From DATCMA01 sp036563645 (GTDB lineage Bacteria > Actinomycetota > Actinomycetes > Mycobacteriales > Micromonosporaceae): DNA of 64,000 nucleotides. The stretch lies in assembly GCA_036563645.1 (NCBI GenBank), contig DATCMA010000054.1, forward strand, positions 124,001 through 188,000, read 5' to 3'. Positions 26,655-35,531 of this stretch are shown here, piece by piece. Position 1 is the first letter of the stretch; the number at the start of each line of letters is the position of its first letter. Under the pieces are notes generated by a model, which did no database searches, had not been told where the DNA came from, and saw only the letters and a list, made by a program, of their open reading frames with translations. The position numbers and the translations under genes were made by a program.

Positions 26655-27536
26655 ATGAAGTACGCGGTGCAGGCGCCGGTGGCGGCGAAGACCACGGCGG
26701 ATCCGGAGTGGATGAGTGAGTTCGCGGCGCACGCCGAGGCGTGTGGCTTCGAGTCGATCGTGGTGGTCGAGCACGCGATCGTGGCGAGCGGGTACGCCAG
26801 CCGATACCCGTACGACGCCTCGGGGCGCATGGGGCTCGCGGACGACTGCCCGATCCCCGACCCCCTGGACGTGTTGGCGTTCCTGGCGGGTCGCACCTCG
26901 CGGATCGGTTTGGCGACCGGTGTCGTGGTGCTCCCCAATCACCACCCCGTGGTCATGGCGAAGCGCGCCGCCACCGTCGATGTGCTCTCCGGCGGCCGTC
27001 TGCGGCTGTGCGTGGGGACCGGGTGGATGCGGGAGGAGATCGAGGCGTGCGGCGCTGATTTCTCGACCCGCGGCCGGCGCGTCGATGAGGCGATCGACGC
27101 CATGCGGGTCTTGTGGGCGGAGAGCGGGCCCCAGGGCGCGAGCTTCCACGGAGAGTTCTTCGCGTTCGATCGGGCGCTGAGCTATCCGAAGCCCACCCGG
27201 CGCATCCCCATCCACATTGGCGGCCACAGCCTGGCGGCGGCGCGTCGGGCCGGCCGGCGCGGCGACGGGCTGGAGCCCTTGGGGGTCACCGGTGACGAGC
27301 TGCGCACGCTGGTCAGCGTCATGCGCGCCGAGGCGGAGCGACACGGCCGAGACCCCGACCAGCTGGAGCTCACCCTGCGCCACACCGCCGCGGCGATCAC
27401 CCCTGAGCGCGTCGAGCGGCTCGCGGCGTACGGCGCCAGTCGGGTGGTCCTCAGCGTCACCGCGACCGCTGACCTCGCCGCGGTCAAGGACGAGCTCTCC
27501 GCGTGCGCCGAGCGGCTGGGGCTGCGTCCGCGGTGA
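26655..27536 (+). CDS. LLM-family F420-dependent oxidoreductase
   Basis: A 293-residue luciferase-like TIM-barrel protein with conserved segments VVVLPNHHPVVMAKRAATVD and GGRLRLCVGTGWMREE, typical of the TIGR03619-like actinobacterial F420 subfamily. It likely transfers hydride to or from an unsaturated or carbonyl substrate. The ATG at 26655 is used because GGGAG lies about ten bases before it; a TTG two codons earlier is less well placed. A KstR2-type operator in front places it in the steroid regulon. No LLM protein is part of the known mycobacterial KstR2 core, so its step is unknown. Confidence 0.88.
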   Translation: MKYAVQAPVAAKTTADPEWMSEFAAHAEACGFESIVVVEHAIVASGYASRYPYDASGRMGLADDCPIPDPLDVLAFLAGRTSRIGLATGVVVLPNHHPVVMAKRAATVDVLSGGRLRLCVGTGWMREEIEACGADFSTRGRRVDEAIDAMRVLWAESGPQGASFHGEFFAFDRALSYPKPTRRIPIHIGGHSLAAARRAGRRGDGLEPLGVTGDELRTLVSVMRAEAERHGRDPDQLELTLRHTAAAITPERVERLAAYGASRVVLSVTATADLAAVKDELSACAERLGLRPR

Positions 27537-27605
27537 GGCGGGCCCACCGGCCCGGCGCTCGGCGACCTGATCGCGGTGCGGGGAAATCGGAGCCACGCGA
27601 TCGAT

Positions 27606-27619
27606 AGCAAGCGCTTGGT
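27606..27619. promoter_or_regulatory. KstR2-type operator before fadD3
   Basis: AGCAAGCGCTTGGT, exact match, centred about 54 bases before the fadD3 start. A longer upstream reading of fadD3 would run through this site, which argues for the later start. Confidence 0.8.
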
Positions 27620-27665
27620 TAGCTCAGTAAGATCGTTTCACTTCAGCGAGGCGTGGAGGCTGGAC

Positions 27666-29300
27666 GTGGCGACCGACGCGGACCCTCAGTTCACGACAAT
27701 TCCCGCCTGTCTCCAGGCAGCCGCGGTCGACGCGGCCGCCGTCGAAGCCGTCGTCGACGGCGAACTGCGACTCACCTACGCGCAGCTCGCCGCCGAGGTG
27801 ACCCGGTTCGCCCGTGCCCTCGTGGCCAGTGGGCTGCAACCCGGTGACCGGGCCGCGATCTGGGCTCCGAACTCCGCCCGGTGGATCATCGCGGCGCTCG
27901 GCATCGTGACCGCGGGCGGGATCCTGGTGCCGGTCAACACCCGGTTCAAAGGGGAGGAAGCTCGGTACGCGATCGGCCGGGTCCGGGCCAAGCTCGTGGT
28001 CCTCGACAACGGTTTCCTCGGCAACGACTACCTCGCCATGCTCCGCGGCGACGACCCCCGCCAGCCCACCGCCGACCTGCCGGTCCCGGCCCTGCCGCAC
28101 CTGCGGACCGTCGTCACGCTCGACGCCACGGACGACCCTGTGGCGGTCGCCTTCGACGACTTCGTGGCCAGCGGCGCGGCCGTCCCCGCCGAGGAGGTCG
28201 ACCGACGGGTGGCCCGCCTCCGCCCGGAGGACGTTTCCGACATCCTCTTCACCTCCGGCACCACCGGTTACCCGAAGGGCGCGATGATCACCCACGGCGC
28301 CAACATGCGGGTCAACCGCGCCTGGGCCGACATGGTCGGGCTGCGGCGGGAGGACCGCTACCTCCTGGTCAACCCGTTCTTCCACAGCTTCGGCTACCGC
28401 GCGGGGATCCTCGCCTGCCTCATCCGGCGCGCGACGATGGTGCCGATGGCCGTCTTCGATGTCGAGCGCACGCTGGCGCTCATCGAGCGTGAACGCATCA
28501 CGGTCTTCCCGGGCGCGCCGACGGTCTACACCTCGCTCCTCGACTCGCCCCGGCTGCGCGAGTACGACCTCAGCTCCGTGCGCCTCGCCGTCACGGGCGC
28601 CACCATCGTGCCGGTGCCGCTGCTGGAGCGCATGCGCCGAGACCTCGGCTTCGAGACCGTCATCACGGCGTACGGCTTGACCGAGAGCTGCGGCACCGCG
28701 ACGGTCTGCCCGCCGGATACCGATGCGCACCGCCTCTCCACGAGCTGTGGCAAGGCCATCCCGGGCACCGAAGTGGCGATCATGGATTCGCGTGGGCGCC
28801 TGCTGCCGCCGGGCGAGACCGGTGAGGTCGTCATCCGCGGCTACAACGTCATGCTCGGGTACTTCGAGGATCCGGAGGCGACCGCAGAGGCGATCGACGC
28901 TGAGGGCTGGCTGCACACCGGCGACGTCGGCTGGCTCGACGAGGAGGGCTACCTGCGGATCACCGACCGGTTGAAGGACATGTTCGTGGTCGGTGGCTTC
29001 AACGTCTACCCGGCGGAGGTGGAGCGGCTCATCACCGAGCACCCGGCGGTCGCGGACGTCGCCGTCATCGGCGTGCCGGATGAGCGGATGGGCGAGGTGG
29101 GGCACGCCTTCGTCCAGCCGAAGCGGGGGTGTGCGCTCACCCCGGAGGAGCTCATCGCGTTTTGCCGGGAGAAGATGGCGAACTACAAGGTCCCCCGCAA
29201 GGTGTCCATTGTCGACGAATTCCCGCGGACGCCGAGCGGGAAGATTCAGAAGTTCCGGCTGCGGGAGCTGGTGGGGCGCGACCAGGAGCCACGCCACTGA
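27666..29300 (+). CDS. fadD3: FadD3-like acyl-CoA ligase (HIP-CoA synthetase)
   Basis: A 544-residue ANL ligase. Motifs: FTSGTTGYPKGAMITH, the adenine motif ITAYGLTES, GWLHTGD with hinge RLKDMFVVGGFNVYP, and catalytic lysine TPSGKIQKFRLRE. FadD3 in mycobacteria and rhodococci activates the steroid C/D-ring propionate HIP as the first step of ring D/C catabolism. The assignment rests on similarity and on the context of an exact KstR2-type site, FadE30, EchA20 and IpdABC. The GTG at 27666 follows GGAGG by seven bases. It sits just before a convergent SDR, with 15 bases between stops. Confidence 0.82.
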   Translation: MATDADPQFTTIPACLQAAAVDAAAVEAVVDGELRLTYAQLAAEVTRFARALVASGLQPGDRAAIWAPNSARWIIAALGIVTAGGILVPVNTRFKGEEARYAIGRVRAKLVVLDNGFLGNDYLAMLRGDDPRQPTADLPVPALPHLRTVVTLDATDDPVAVAFDDFVASGAAVPAEEVDRRVARLRPEDVSDILFTSGTTGYPKGAMITHGANMRVNRAWADMVGLRREDRYLLVNPFFHSFGYRAGILACLIRRATMVPMAVFDVERTLALIERERITVFPGAPTVYTSLLDSPRLREYDLSSVRLAVTGATIVPVPLLERMRRDLGFETVITAYGLTESCGTATVCPPDTDAHRLSTSCGKAIPGTEVAIMDSRGRLLPPGETGEVVIRGYNVMLGYFEDPEATAEAIDAEGWLHTGDVGWLDEEGYLRITDRLKDMFVVGGFNVYPAEVERLITEHPAVADVAVIGVPDERMGEVGHAFVQPKRGCALTPEELIAFCREKMANYKVPRKVSIVDEFPRTPSGKIQKFRLRELVGRDQEPRH

Positions 29301-29315
29301 GCGCGGTAGCGCCGA

Positions 29316-30077
29316 TCAGGCGGTGTAGCCGCCGTCGACGTCGAGTTTCTGCCCCGTGATGAAGCGGGCGCGGTCGCTGGCGAGGAAGCAGACCGCCTCG
29401 GCGACGTCGTCGGCGGTGCCGAAGGTCCGCAAGGGGATGTTGCGCCGGGTCACGTCCAAGGCCCGCTCGTCCAGCTCACCGGAGGCGATCAGGCGGGCGG
29501 CCATGCCGTCGGTGAGCATCCCGGGGCCGACGCAGTTGGCGCGTACGCCGTACCGCCCCTCCTCGGCGGCGATGCCTCGCACCAGTGCCTCCACCGCTCC
29601 CTTCGGCGCGGTGGAGAGGCCGTCGCGGACGGGGTGACGGCGGGTCGCCGCGGTGGTGACGGCGACGATGTTGCCCCGGCTGGCGCGCAGGTGCGGGAGC
29701 GCCGCGTGGACCAGGTGGAAGAAGGCGAGCGCGTCCTGTTCGAGCTGGTTGCGGAAGGTCGCGGGCTCCACCCGGCTGAGGTGGACCATCGGCACGTGCG
29801 GCCCGGAGGCGTAGACGACCGTGTGGAGCCCGCCGAAGCGCTCAGCGGCCTGGGTGACGACGGACGCGGTGGCCTCGGGATCGGCGAGGTCGAGTTGCCA
29901 GGCGGCGGCGCGGGGAAGTTCGGCGGCGAGCTCGGCGGCGGCGGTGGCGTTCTGCCGGTAGGTGAGGGCGACGGCGCTGCCGCGCGCGGCGAGCATGCGC
30001 GCGATGGCGCGGCCGATGCCACCGGTCGCGCCGGTCACCAACGCGGCTCCCGAACGGTGCGAGAAGTCGTCGATCAT
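29316..30077 (-). CDS. SDR-fold protein with atypical catalytic site
   Basis: A 253-residue SDR. The cofactor motif TGATGGIGRAIA and the C-terminal GQKLDVDGGYTA are normal. However, the catalytic YxxxK reads STAPK, so Tyr is replaced by Ser, and the preceding Ser in the usual ISS/NSS segment is changed (VTTAATRR). It may be a non-catalytic or altered-chemistry family member, perhaps an enoyl reductase-like relative, where the YxxxK is often different. It starts at the ATG at 30077, six bases from a long KstR2-type palindrome, and is divergent from the SDR-FadE operon. Confidence 0.8.
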   Translation of the reverse strand: MIDDFSHRSGAALVTGATGGIGRAIARMLAARGSAVALTYRQNATAAAELAAELPRAAAWQLDLADPEATASVVTQAAERFGGLHTVVYASGPHVPMVHLSRVEPATFRNQLEQDALAFFHLVHAALPHLRASRGNIVAVTTAATRRHPVRDGLSTAPKGAVEALVRGIAAEEGRYGVRANCVGPGMLTDGMAARLIASGELDERALDVTRRNIPLRTFGTADDVAEAVCFLASDRARFITGQKLDVDGGYTA

Positions 30078-30082
30078 CCATC

Positions 30083-30112
30083 TAGCCTACCAAGTGCTTG
30101 CTTGGTAGGCTA
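30083..30112. promoter_or_regulatory. Extended KstR2-type operator in a divergent promoter
   Basis: The core ACCAAGTGCTTGCT (30089-30102) fits the consensus exactly. In addition, TAGCCTACCAAG (30083-30094) and CTTGGTAGGCTA (30101-30112) form perfect 12-base arms around a six-base centre, with the larger dyad offset from the core by a few bases. The site lies between SDR genes at 30077 (minus) and 30178 (plus). It may hold two overlapping dimer sites. Confidence 0.8.
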
Positions 30113-30177
30113 GGACGTGATTGGCCCGGCGACATGGCCGGTCGGCGACCGACGTGACCTCACAGGGAAGGGTGACG

Positions 30178-31047
30178 ATGAGCGGATCGGGACGGGTAGT
30201 CGTGGTGACCGGCGCGGGGCAAGGGCTCGGGCGCGCCCACGCCCTGGCGTTCGCCGCCGCCGGCGCGCGCGTGGTGGTCAACGACATCAGCGCAGCGGCC
30301 AACGACGTCGTTCGGGAGATCGAGGCGGCTGGGGGGAGCGCGGTCGCGAGCATCGGGGACGTCGCCGACTGGGAGTACGCGCGCTCGCTCATCGACTGCG
30401 CCGTGACGACGTACGGCCGGTTGGACGCGCTCGTCAACAACGCCGGCCTGGTACGCGACCGGATGCTCGTCAACCTCACCGAAGAGGAGTGGGACGAGGT
30501 CATCCGCGTCGACCTCAAGGGACACTTCGCCCCGCTGCGGCACGCCGCCGCGTACTGGCGGGATCGGGCCAAGGCCGGTGAGCCCGTGGCAGCGCGCGTC
30601 GTCAACACGAGCTCCGGCGCGGGCCTCATGGGCAGCATCGGCCAGAGCAACTACGCGGCGGCGAAGGCGGGAGTCGCCGCGCTCACCATCGTCGCCGCGG
30701 CCGAGCTGGGCCGCTACGGCGTCACCGTCAACGCAATCGCCCCGTCGGCGCGCACCGCGATGACCGAGAAGGTGTTCGCGGAGGCGATGCGCCCGCCGGC
30801 CGAGGGGTTCGACGCGATGGCCCCGGAGAACGTCTCCCCGCTCGTCGTCTGGCTCGCCAGCGAGGAGGCCGGCGACGTCACCGGTCGAGTCTTCGAGATC
30901 GCCGGCGGCGCGATCAGCGTCGCGGACGGGTGGCAGCACGGCGAGGTCATCGACGCGGGCCGACGGTGGCGTCCGGAGGAGTTGGGCCCAGTGGTCCGCG
31001 AGCTGCTGCGCAAGGCCCCACCCCCCGCCCCGGTGTACGGAGCCTGA
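30178..31047 (+). CDS. SDR of the MFE-2/Rv3548c type
   Basis: A 289-residue dehydrogenase. The cofactor motif TGAGQGLGRAHALAF and VVVNDI are those of the (3R)-hydroxyacyl-CoA dehydrogenase half of type-2 multifunctional enzymes and of Rv3548c-like proteins in KstR2 regulons. NNAG, S and YAAAK complete the site. It starts at the ATG at 30178 behind GGGAAGG and is followed after one base by FadE30. A paralogue is at 44391-45266. It is likely to oxidise a 3-hydroxyacyl-CoA intermediate. Confidence 0.85.
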   Translation: MSGSGRVVVVTGAGQGLGRAHALAFAAAGARVVVNDISAAANDVVREIEAAGGSAVASIGDVADWEYARSLIDCAVTTYGRLDALVNNAGLVRDRMLVNLTEEEWDEVIRVDLKGHFAPLRHAAAYWRDRAKAGEPVAARVVNTSSGAGLMGSIGQSNYAAAKAGVAALTIVAAAELGRYGVTVNAIAPSARTAMTEKVFAEAMRPPAEGFDAMAPENVSPLVVWLASEEAGDVTGRVFEIAGGAISVADGWQHGEVIDAGRRWRPEELGPVVRELLRKAPPPAPVYGA

Positions 31048-31048
31048 G

Positions 31049-32221
31049 ATGACCGAAGCCGACGAGATCTGTGCCCTGCCGGATGAGGAATTCCGGCGGC
31101 GGGTCCGGGAGTGGCTCACCGACCGCCTCACCGGGGAGTTCGCCGCCCTGGTGGGCGTCGGCGGGCCGGGCCGGGAACACGAGCACATCGAGCTGCGTCG
31201 ACGGTGGGAACAGGAGCTCGGCGCGGCCGGATGGATCGGGCTGGGCTGGCCTCGCCCGTACGGGCGCGGCGCGAGCATCGCCAAACAGGTGATCTTCTTC
31301 GAGGAGTACGCCCGAGTCGGCGGCCCCGGACGGCTGAGCCACATCGGCGAGTACTTGCTCGCCCCGACGCTCATCGCGTTCGGCACTGAGGAGCAACGCC
31401 AGCGGTTCCTCCCCCCGATCGCCGCGGCCACCGAGCTGTGGTGCCAGGGCTACTCCGAACCCAACGCCGGCTCCGACCTCGCCTCCGTGCAGACCCGGGC
31501 GGTGCGCGATGGCGACGTCTGGCGGATCACCGGCCAGAAGGTGTGGACGTCTCTCGCGCACATCGCCGACTGGTGCTTCGTGCTGGCCCGCACCGATCCG
31601 GATGCCCCCAAGTGGAAAGGGCTGTCGTACCTCTTGGTCCCCATGCGACAGCCGGGGATCGAGGTCCGCCCCATCCGGCAGATCACCGGGACCTCGGAGT
31701 TCAACGAGGTCTTCTTCGATGAAGCGGTAACCGCCGCGGAGAACATCGTCGGCGAACCCGGCGACGGCTGGCGGGTGGCCACCGGCACCCTCGCCTTCGA
31801 ACGAGGAGTCGCCACCCTCGGCCAGCAGATGGGATTCGCGCGGGAGCTGGCGGCGGTGTTCGACGCCGCCCGGGCCAGTGGCGTGTACGACGACCCGGTG
31901 TGGCGGGACGCGGCGGTGGACGCCTGGATTGGGCTCCAAGTCCTGCGCCATCACGCGCTGCGCACCCTCGGCACCCCCGAGGGCCAACTGCCGGGCATCG
32001 AGGCGTCGGTCGCCAAGTTGTTGTGGGCGCCCTGGCACCAGCGCCTTGGCGAGCTCGCGATGACCGCGGTGGGAGCTGGGGCCACTCTCGCCGACGGCGG
32101 CCTCAGCGACGCGCAGCGCCTGTTCCTCTTCACGCGGGCCGACACCATCTACGGCGGCTCGAACGAAATCCAGCGCAACATCATCGCCGATCACCTGCTC
32201 GGCCGGGTGCCGCGGGCATGA
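31049..32221 (+). CDS. fadE30: FadE30-like acyl-CoA dehydrogenase
   Basis: A 390-residue FAD acyl-CoA dehydrogenase subunit, close in length to Mtb FadE30 (about 385). The N-terminal helical domain, the middle CQGYSEPNAGSDLASVQT FAD/substrate segment and the C-terminal YGGSNEIQRNIIADHLLG are standard. FadE30 acts on a HIP-CoA-derived intermediate early in ring catabolism. Its partner may be the shorter dehydrogenase directly downstream, since actinobacterial steroid enzymes often work as heterotetramers. Symbol given by similarity and position after the SDR; other FadE assignments are possible. Confidence 0.75.
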   Translation: MTEADEICALPDEEFRRRVREWLTDRLTGEFAALVGVGGPGREHEHIELRRRWEQELGAAGWIGLGWPRPYGRGASIAKQVIFFEEYARVGGPGRLSHIGEYLLAPTLIAFGTEEQRQRFLPPIAAATELWCQGYSEPNAGSDLASVQTRAVRDGDVWRITGQKVWTSLAHIADWCFVLARTDPDAPKWKGLSYLLVPMRQPGIEVRPIRQITGTSEFNEVFFDEAVTAAENIVGEPGDGWRVATGTLAFERGVATLGQQMGFARELAAVFDAARASGVYDDPVWRDAAVDAWIGLQVLRHHALRTLGTPEGQLPGIEASVAKLLWAPWHQRLGELAMTAVGAGATLADGGLSDAQRLFLFTRADTIYGGSNEIQRNIIADHLLGRVPRA

Positions 32222-32233
32222 GGGAGTACGTGG

Positions 32234-33292
32234 GTGGAATTCGGATTCACCGCTGAGCAGACGGAACTCCGCGAGACGGTGCGCCGTTTCCTGGCCCGGC
32301 ACGCCACCTCCGAGCGGGTCCGGGCCGCGGACGGGTTCGACGCCGACCTGTGGCGTCGCTTCGCCGGCGAGCTCGGGGTCGCCGCGCTGCCGATCGGCGA
32401 GGAGCACGGCGGATTCGGAGCATCCGAAGTAGAGGTTGGCGTGGTGGTGGAGGAGGCCGGGCGTGTGTTGGCGCCGGTTCCCTACCTCAGCACCGTCACC
32501 GCCGCCGCGGCGATCGACCCCGCGCTCGGGGCGGACGTGTTGCCGAAGCTCGCCGACGGCAGCCTGGTCGCCACCCTCGCGCTGGCGGAACCCCACGGCG
32601 GGTGGCTGCCGGAGCAGTGGTCGTGCACCGCCCGGCGCCACGGCGAGGGATACCAGCTCGATGGGGTCAAGGAGCACGTCCTCGACGGCCAGGCCGCCGA
32701 CGTGGCGATCGTCGGAGCGGTGTGCGACGGCGAGCCAGGGCTGTTCGCGGTCCGGGCCGAGGAGTTCCGCCGCGTTCCCCACGACACATTGGACCCCACC
32801 CGCCGGCAGGCGCGGCTGGAGTTCGAGGGTTCCGCCGCCACGCTGGTGAGCCGCGACCCCCATCGGGCCGTCGAGCTGCTCTGGGCGGCCCTCGCCGTGG
32901 AGTCCGTCGGGGTGGCGCGGGCCAGCTTGGAGCGGACGTGCGAATACCTCAAGACGCGACGGCAATTCGGCGTACCGCTGGCGCACTTCCAGGCGCTGCG
33001 GCATCGGGTCGCCGATTTGGCGGTGGCGGTGGAGGCGGCGACGTCGAGCGCCTGGTACGCGCTGCGGGTGGCCGGCACCGCCGAGTTCGCCGTAGCCGCT
33101 CCGCTGGCGAAGGTCGTCGCGACGCGCGCCGCCTACGCGGTGACCGCGGAGAGCATCCAGCTCCACGGCGGTATCGGCTTCACCTGGGAGCACGACGCGC
33201 ACCTGTACTTCAAGCGGGCGACCGCCAACCGCCTGCTGCTGGGAGACGAGGTGGCGCTGCGCCGGGTCATCGCCGAGCGCGCAGGGCTGTGA
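32234..33292 (+). CDS. Acyl-CoA dehydrogenase, small-subunit type
   Basis: A 352-residue ACAD-fold protein, starting at the GTG at 32234. The C-terminal helical domain has a conserved RRQFGVPLAHFQALRHRVAD segment and GGIGFTWEHDAHLYFKRA. The middle beta region is short, and the usual FAD segment YxxTEPxAGSD is replaced by ALAEPHGGWLPEQ. In heterotetrameric steroid ACADs one subunit keeps FAD contacts while the other supplies part of the site. This gene fits the second kind and follows FadE30 by 12 bases, so an alpha2beta2 pair is likely. Confidence 0.82.
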   Translation: MEFGFTAEQTELRETVRRFLARHATSERVRAADGFDADLWRRFAGELGVAALPIGEEHGGFGASEVEVGVVVEEAGRVLAPVPYLSTVTAAAAIDPALGADVLPKLADGSLVATLALAEPHGGWLPEQWSCTARRHGEGYQLDGVKEHVLDGQAADVAIVGAVCDGEPGLFAVRAEEFRRVPHDTLDPTRRQARLEFEGSAATLVSRDPHRAVELLWAALAVESVGVARASLERTCEYLKTRRQFGVPLAHFQALRHRVADLAVAVEAATSSAWYALRVAGTAEFAVAAPLAKVVATRAAYAVTAESIQLHGGIGFTWEHDAHLYFKRATANRLLLGDEVALRRVIAERAGL

Positions 33293-33318
33293 CCCGTCGG
33301 GCGGTGGCCGGAGGCGAG

Positions 33319-33344
33319 CCGCGGCCGGCGCGGGCCGGCCGCGG
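33319..33344 (+). terminator. Intercistronic hairpin before the thiolase gene
   Basis: CCGCGGCCGG (33319-33328), loop CGCGGG, CCGGCCGCGG (33335-33344): a perfect ten-base-pair stem in the 118-base gap after the small FadE. No T tract follows. It may act as an RNA-stability element or partial terminator. Confidence 0.5.
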
Positions 33345-33410
33345 GGTGGCGTGTCGGGCACACGCCAGCAGATCACCCCAGGAGGTCAATCGAGGGATAG
33401 GGGACACGGA

Positions 33411-34631
33411 GTGCCAGAAGCTGTGATCGTGGCGGCCGCCCGTTCTCCGATCGGGCGGGCGTACAAGGGATCGCTGACCGGTGTGCGGGCTGACGATCTC
33501 GCCACCGAGATGATGCGGGCGGCGTTGTCGCAGGTGCCCCAGTTGGATCCGCACGAGCTCGACGACATCGTCGTGGGGTGCGCGCAGCCCGCGGGGGAGC
33601 AGGGGTACAACCTGGGTCGGATCGTTGCGCTTCAGCTTGGCCTGGACGACGTGCCGGGCACGGTGGTGCAGCGGTACTGCGCGTCGTCGTTGCAGGCCGC
33701 GCGCATGGCCTTCCACGCCATCAAGGCGGGGGAGGGGCGTGCCTTCGGCATTGTCGGGGTCGAGGTGGTGTCCCGCTATGACCGCGGGAAAGCCGATGGC
33801 GCTCCGGGCACCCACAACCCCAGGTACGCCGCCGCGCAGGAGCGCACCGCCCGCCGGGCGCGGGGCGGCGCCGAGGTGTGGCGGGATCCGCGGGAATTCG
33901 GTGAGGAGCCCGACGTCTACATCGCCATGGGGCAGACCGCGGAGAACGTCGCGCAGCTGTTCAACGTCAGCCGGCGGGAGCAGGACGAGTTCGGGGTCCG
34001 CAGCCAGAACCTCGCCGAGCGAGCCGCCGCTGCCGGGTTCTGGAAGATCGACATTACCCCGGTGACGTTGCCGGACGGCACGGTCGTCGACCGAGATGAC
34101 TCGCCGCGCACGGGCGTGACGTTGGAGAAGGTGAGCGCCCTCGAGCCGGTGTTCCGGCCGGATGGCACCGTCACCGCGGCGAACTGCTGCCCGCTCAACG
34201 ACGGCGCCGCGGCGTTGATCGTGATGAGTGACGTCCGCGCCCGGGAGCTAGGGATCACGCCGTTGGCTCGGATCGTCTCCACCGGCGTCTCCGCCCTCAG
34301 CCCGGAGATCATGGGTCTCGGGCCGGTGGAGGCGAGCCGGCGCGCGTTGGCGAACGCGGGAATGTCCATCAAGGACGTCGATTTCGTCGAGATCAACGAG
34401 GCGTTCGCCGCGCAGGTCATCCCGTGCTACCGGTTGCTCGGCGTCGATATCGACCGGCTGAACGTCCATGGTGGAGCGATCGCGCTGGGGCACCCGTTCG
34501 GCATGACCGGAGCCCGGATCGCCACCACTCTGATTAACCTGCTCCGCTTCCACGACAAGGAAATCGGCCTGGAGACGATGTGCACCGCGGGCGGGCAGGG
34601 GATGGCGATGGTGCTCCAACGGCTCTCCTGA
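33411..34631 (+). CDS. Acetyl-CoA acetyltransferase (thiolase), FadA5/FadA-like
   Basis: A 406-residue thiolase. The acylated Cys90 lies in [15 protein letters not shown], with [11 protein letters not shown] and the second catalytic Cys in [11 protein letters not shown] near the end. This is distinct from the FadA6-type thiolase at 51267, and two thiolases suit the two C-C cleavages of the pathway. The GTG at 33411 follows a G-rich stretch; a longer frame upstream would cover the hairpin region. It ends 43 bases before a strong bidirectional terminator. Confidence 0.87.
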   Translation: MPEAVIVAAARSPIGRAYKGSLTGVRADDLATEMMRAALSQVPQLDPHELDDIVVGCAQPAGEQGYNLGRIVALQLGLDDVPGTVVQRYCASSLQAARMAFHAIKAGEGRAFGIVGVEVVSRYDRGKADGAPGTHNPRYAAAQERTARRARGGAEVWRDPREFGEEPDVYIAMGQTAENVAQLFNVSRREQDEFGVRSQNLAERAAAAGFWKIDITPVTLPDGTVVDRDDSPRTGVTLEKVSALEPVFRPDGTVTAANCCPLNDGAAALIVMSDVRARELGITPLARIVSTGVSALSPEIMGLGPVEASRRALANAGMSIKDVDFVEINEAFAAQVIPCYRLLGVDIDRLNVHGGAIALGHPFGMTGARIATTLINLLRFHDKEIGLETMCTAGGQGMAMVLQRLS

Positions 34632-34673
34632 GGGCCCTCTCCTCAGGGCGTCGGAGCGACCTCCTCAGGAAAT

Positions 34674-34699
34674 CGGGGCGACGTGGTGACGTCGCCCCG
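34674..34699. terminator. Bidirectional terminator between thiolase and kstR2
   Basis: CGGGGCGACGT (34674-34684), loop GGTG, ACGTCGCCCCG (34689-34699): a perfect 11-base-pair stem between the convergent thiolase and regulator stops. A weaker stem, CCTGAGG/CCTCAGG at 34627-34647, overlaps the thiolase stop. Confidence 0.7.
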
Positions 34700-34703
34700 C
34701 GTC

Positions 34704-35291
34704 TCATCGAGCGGTGAGGCCGTCGAGGAAGAGCGTCGTGATCTCCTCGGCCAGCTTGGCGGTCGAGTACCCCTTGCTGGGCTTGAACCAGCGCACCGTC
34801 AGCCACACCGCGTCGCGCATCAGCCGATACACGATCTTGGTGTCGAGGTCCTTGCGGAAGACGCCTTCGGCCACCCCCGCCTCGATCACCTTGAGCCAGG
34901 TCTCCTGCACGTAGCGGCCGGCGCTGCGCAGGTAGCTGAAGCGCTCGAAGCCGAGCAGGTAGTTGACGTCGTTTTGGTAGATCTCGGTGGCGTGGGGGTG
35001 CGCCTCGACGACCTCCAAAGAGGCGAGGACGAGGGCGTGCAGCCGAGCGCGGGCGTCGGTCTCCTGCTCGAGGACCTTGGCGTAGCGCTCCCTGATGTCC
35101 TGGAAGTACGACGAGAGGATCTCGTCGACCATCGCCTCTTTGGAATCGAAGTGGTGGTAGAGGCTGCCGGAGAGGATGCCGACCTCATCGGCGATCTGCC
35201 GGACCGTTGTCGCGGATACCCCTTTGCGGGCGAACAGGGCGGCGGCGGTCTGGAGGATGATTTCGCGTCGGTCTCCGGGCTCTCGCGCCAA
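34704..35291 (-). CDS. kstR2: KstR2-like TetR repressor of steroid C/D-ring catabolism
   Basis: A 195-residue TetR regulator. The helix-turn-helix at residues 24-50 reads VRQIADEVGILSGSLYHHFD, followed by a helical ligand domain. KstR2 represses HIP catabolism genes and is released by HIP-CoA in mycobacteria and rhodococci. Here the gene is among fadD3, echA20, ipdABC and fadA6. Nine exact copies of the known KstR2 operator occur in the window, one 133 bases before this gene, and no other TetR gene is nearby. The start is a TTG behind GAGGAA. The call relies on context and operator match, not on an alignment search. Confidence 0.85.
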   Translation of the reverse strand: MAREPGDRREIILQTAAALFARKGVSATTVRQIADEVGILSGSLYHHFDSKEAMVDEILSSYFQDIRERYAKVLEQETDARARLHALVLASLEVVEAHPHATEIYQNDVNYLLGFERFSYLRSAGRYVQETWLKVIEAGVAEGVFRKDLDTKIVYRLMRDAVWLTVRWFKPSKGYSTAKLAEEITTLFLDGLTAR

Positions 35292-35423
35292 TGTTTCCTC
35301 GCAGCGGTGAGTCAGGGACGGATTGCCTTCGGCTTGAGGCTGCGACTGCCGCCGGTGTCAGCCTCGCTGCCATGCATTACTCAGTATCGTCGATGTGGGT
35401 GTGCCCCGAGCGGTGCATAGCTT

Positions 35424-35437
35424 ACCAAGCGCTTGCT
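35424..35437. promoter_or_regulatory. KstR2-type operator before kstR2 (autoregulation)
   Basis: ACCAAGCGCTTGCT, the consensus-like core, flanked by CATAGC and GCTATG that widen the dyad. It lies upstream of kstR2 and 95 bases beyond the end of the phosphotransferase gene. No other gene starts in this 240-base region, so self-control is the simplest reading. Confidence 0.8.
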
Positions 35438-35531
35438 ATGGCACCCGGGGCGGGGTGCCCTCCTCCGCGAGGTCGTCGCTGACCGCGCCCAGACGCCCCG
35501 CCGAGCGGAAACGTCCAGGTGACACGGCCCT

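Noticed and set aside
30947..33376. 809-codon minus-strand frame
   Set aside because: The longest antisense frame in the window, opposite FadE30 and its partner. Composition is Arg/Gly/Pro-rich without motifs.
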